Positions 63,253 through 64,000 of a stretch of 64,000 nucleotides of DNA are shown here, piece by piece. Source of the stretch: CALGLS01 sp965222105. GTDB taxonomy: Bacteria; Bacteroidota; Bacteroidia; Chitinophagales; Saprospiraceae. The notes under the pieces are model-generated. The model did not search any database. It saw nothing but the letters and a program-made list of their open reading frames with translations, and was not told the DNA's origin. Position numbers and translations under genes: made by a program. The stretch covers positions 25,754 to 89,753 of the forward strand of contig CBDCTQ010000060.1 of the NCBI GenBank assembly GCA_965222105.1. Reading direction: 5' to 3'. Positions within the stretch are counted from its first letter, which is position 1, and the number at the start of each line of letters is the position of its first letter.

Positions 63253-64000
63253 TCGTATCTGGTCTTCTGACGATTTGAGCAGTCAATTCCCCTTCCGACA
63301 CAATGCGGTTGCCCACATAGGCCGTCCCCTGCATATGTACAATGCCTCTGCGTATGGGCGAAAGCAACTCCATTTTGAGGATGAGGGCATCGCCGGGCAC
63401 CACTTTGTATTTGAATTTGGCATTGTCGATTTTCAGAAAATAAGTATCCCAGTTTTCCGGATCGGGAACGGTGCTCAAAGCAAGTATCCCACCAGTTTGG
63501 GCCAGGGCTTCCATTTGCAGAACGCCCGGAAAAACGGGGTTGTTGGGGAAGTGCCCCTGAAAGAAGGGCTCATTGAACGTAATGTTTTTAACTCCTGCTA
63601 CGTGATTGTCGGACAATTCGATGATCTTATCAACCATGACAAAAGGAAAACGATGGGGCAGCATTTTTTGTATGGCAACCGTGTCGAAAAGGGGTTCTTC
63701 CGATGGATTGTAACGGGGTTTGCCGCGCAGACGGCGCTGTTCGACCAGTTTTTTCTTCAATATTTTGGCAAATTCCACGTTGGCGGTATGTCCGGGTTTG
63801 GTAGCCACGATTCTTCCTTTAATGGGTTTTCCGATAAGGGCCACATCGCCGATAATGTCGAGGAGTTTATGGCGGCCGGTTCGTTCTCAAAATGCAGTTC
63901 GGTGGTGTTGAGGATGCCTTCCTGATCGATGGTCATACTGGGTTTGTTGAGCCGTTTGGCCAGAGCATCCAGTTCGTCCTGATTCATCAACCGGTCGGCA
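63245..64000 (-). CDS. lpxC-fabZ: LpxC-FabZ fusion, C-terminal part (partial, frameshifted)
   Basis: The fused UDP-3-O-acyl-GlcNAc deacetylase/3-hydroxyacyl-ACP dehydratase of Bacteroidota. From 64000 the LpxC tail reads RLMNQDELDALAKRLNKPS and TELHFENEPA; the frame then breaks at GGCGGCCGGT (63871-63880), where one more G would give EPARHKLLDIIGDVALIG. After that, ALIGKPIKGRIVATKPGHTA completes LpxC and the FabZ part follows, with HRFPFVMVDKI (active His) and PFFQGHFPNNPVFPGVLQME (active Glu). LpxC and FabZ serve lipid A and fatty acid synthesis. The gene is normally essential, so the frameshift is more likely a sequence error than a true mutation. The 5' part lies outside the window. The stop overlaps lpxA by 8 bases. 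Confidence 0.9.

Noticed and set aside
1..64000. tRNA, rRNA, riboswitch or complete insertion sequence
   Set aside because: Scanning by eye found no T-loop-type tRNA motif, rRNA segment or transposase with terminal inverted repeats; a covariance search would be needed to exclude small RNAs.

Overview
This window looks like chromosomal DNA of a member of the Bacteroidota, most likely a Saprospiria/Lewinella-type bacterium. The sequence-level support is: several large secreted proteins with C-terminal type IX secretion (Por) sorting domains; an LpxC-FabZ fusion feeding lpxA, a gene arrangement typical of Bacteroidota; promoters of the TTG-N19-TAnnTTTG type; the alaS / M23 peptidase / MerR neighbourhood; and animal-type haem peroxidase, HTTM and Rpn-family genes of the kind common in this class. 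The exact genus cannot be fixed from sequence alone.

Layout. 1-4.15 kb: a compact operon of DUF4956 membrane protein, CotH-type kinase fused to a beta-helix, and a VTC (polyphosphate polymerase-like) protein. 4.2-20 kb: an exopolysaccharide locus with a consensus promoter and long leader, a Wzc-type tyrosine kinase/co-polymerase, a DUF354 protein, a GDP-mannose 6-dehydrogenase, two GT4 glycosyltransferases, a sugar epimerase and a Wza-type lipoprotein; it is interrupted by a nonsense-mutated Rpn nuclease gene and a 1,499-residue secreted phosphatase mosaic. 19.8-26.5 kb: a sodium:solute symporter with a small partner, a beta-barrel-like protein and a VPS10/BNR-repeat protein broken by two single-A insertions. 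26.5-30 kb: a repeat-rich, partly AT-rich island holding nested inverted repeats, a hairpin element, a probable RiPP-like peptide gene and two or three orphan secreted proteins. 30-36 kb: GH97 (frameshifted) and GH36 glycosidases and an HTTM protein. 36-44 kb: an 11-repeat Ig-like surface protein and a haem peroxidase. 44-53.8 kb: an intact Rpn nuclease, FadH-type reductase, ExbD, YkvA, aminopeptidase P, an AAA ATPase and two exported proteins. 53.8-64 kb: housekeeping genes alaS, M23 endopeptidase, DUF3667, gatB, MerR, an ABC ATPase, lpxA and lpxC-fabZ, with a third Rpn gene inserted.

Four single-base frame disruptions (24.09, 25.76, 31.71 and 63.87 kb) and one in-frame stop (10.245 kb) are visible. 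One disruption lies in the normally essential lpxC-fabZ, so part of this pattern is probably assembly or sequencing error, and the other broken genes should be read with that in mind.

The least explained material is non-coding or very small: a 40-residue peptide with a pinensin-like leader at 27.0-27.15 kb, a pair of homologous hairpin elements with apparently compensatory stem changes (27.7 and 40.6 kb), and a family of GC-rich CCTGCC/GGCAGG palindromes scattered between genes and once inside a gene. No tRNA, rRNA, CRISPR array or complete insertion sequence was recognised.
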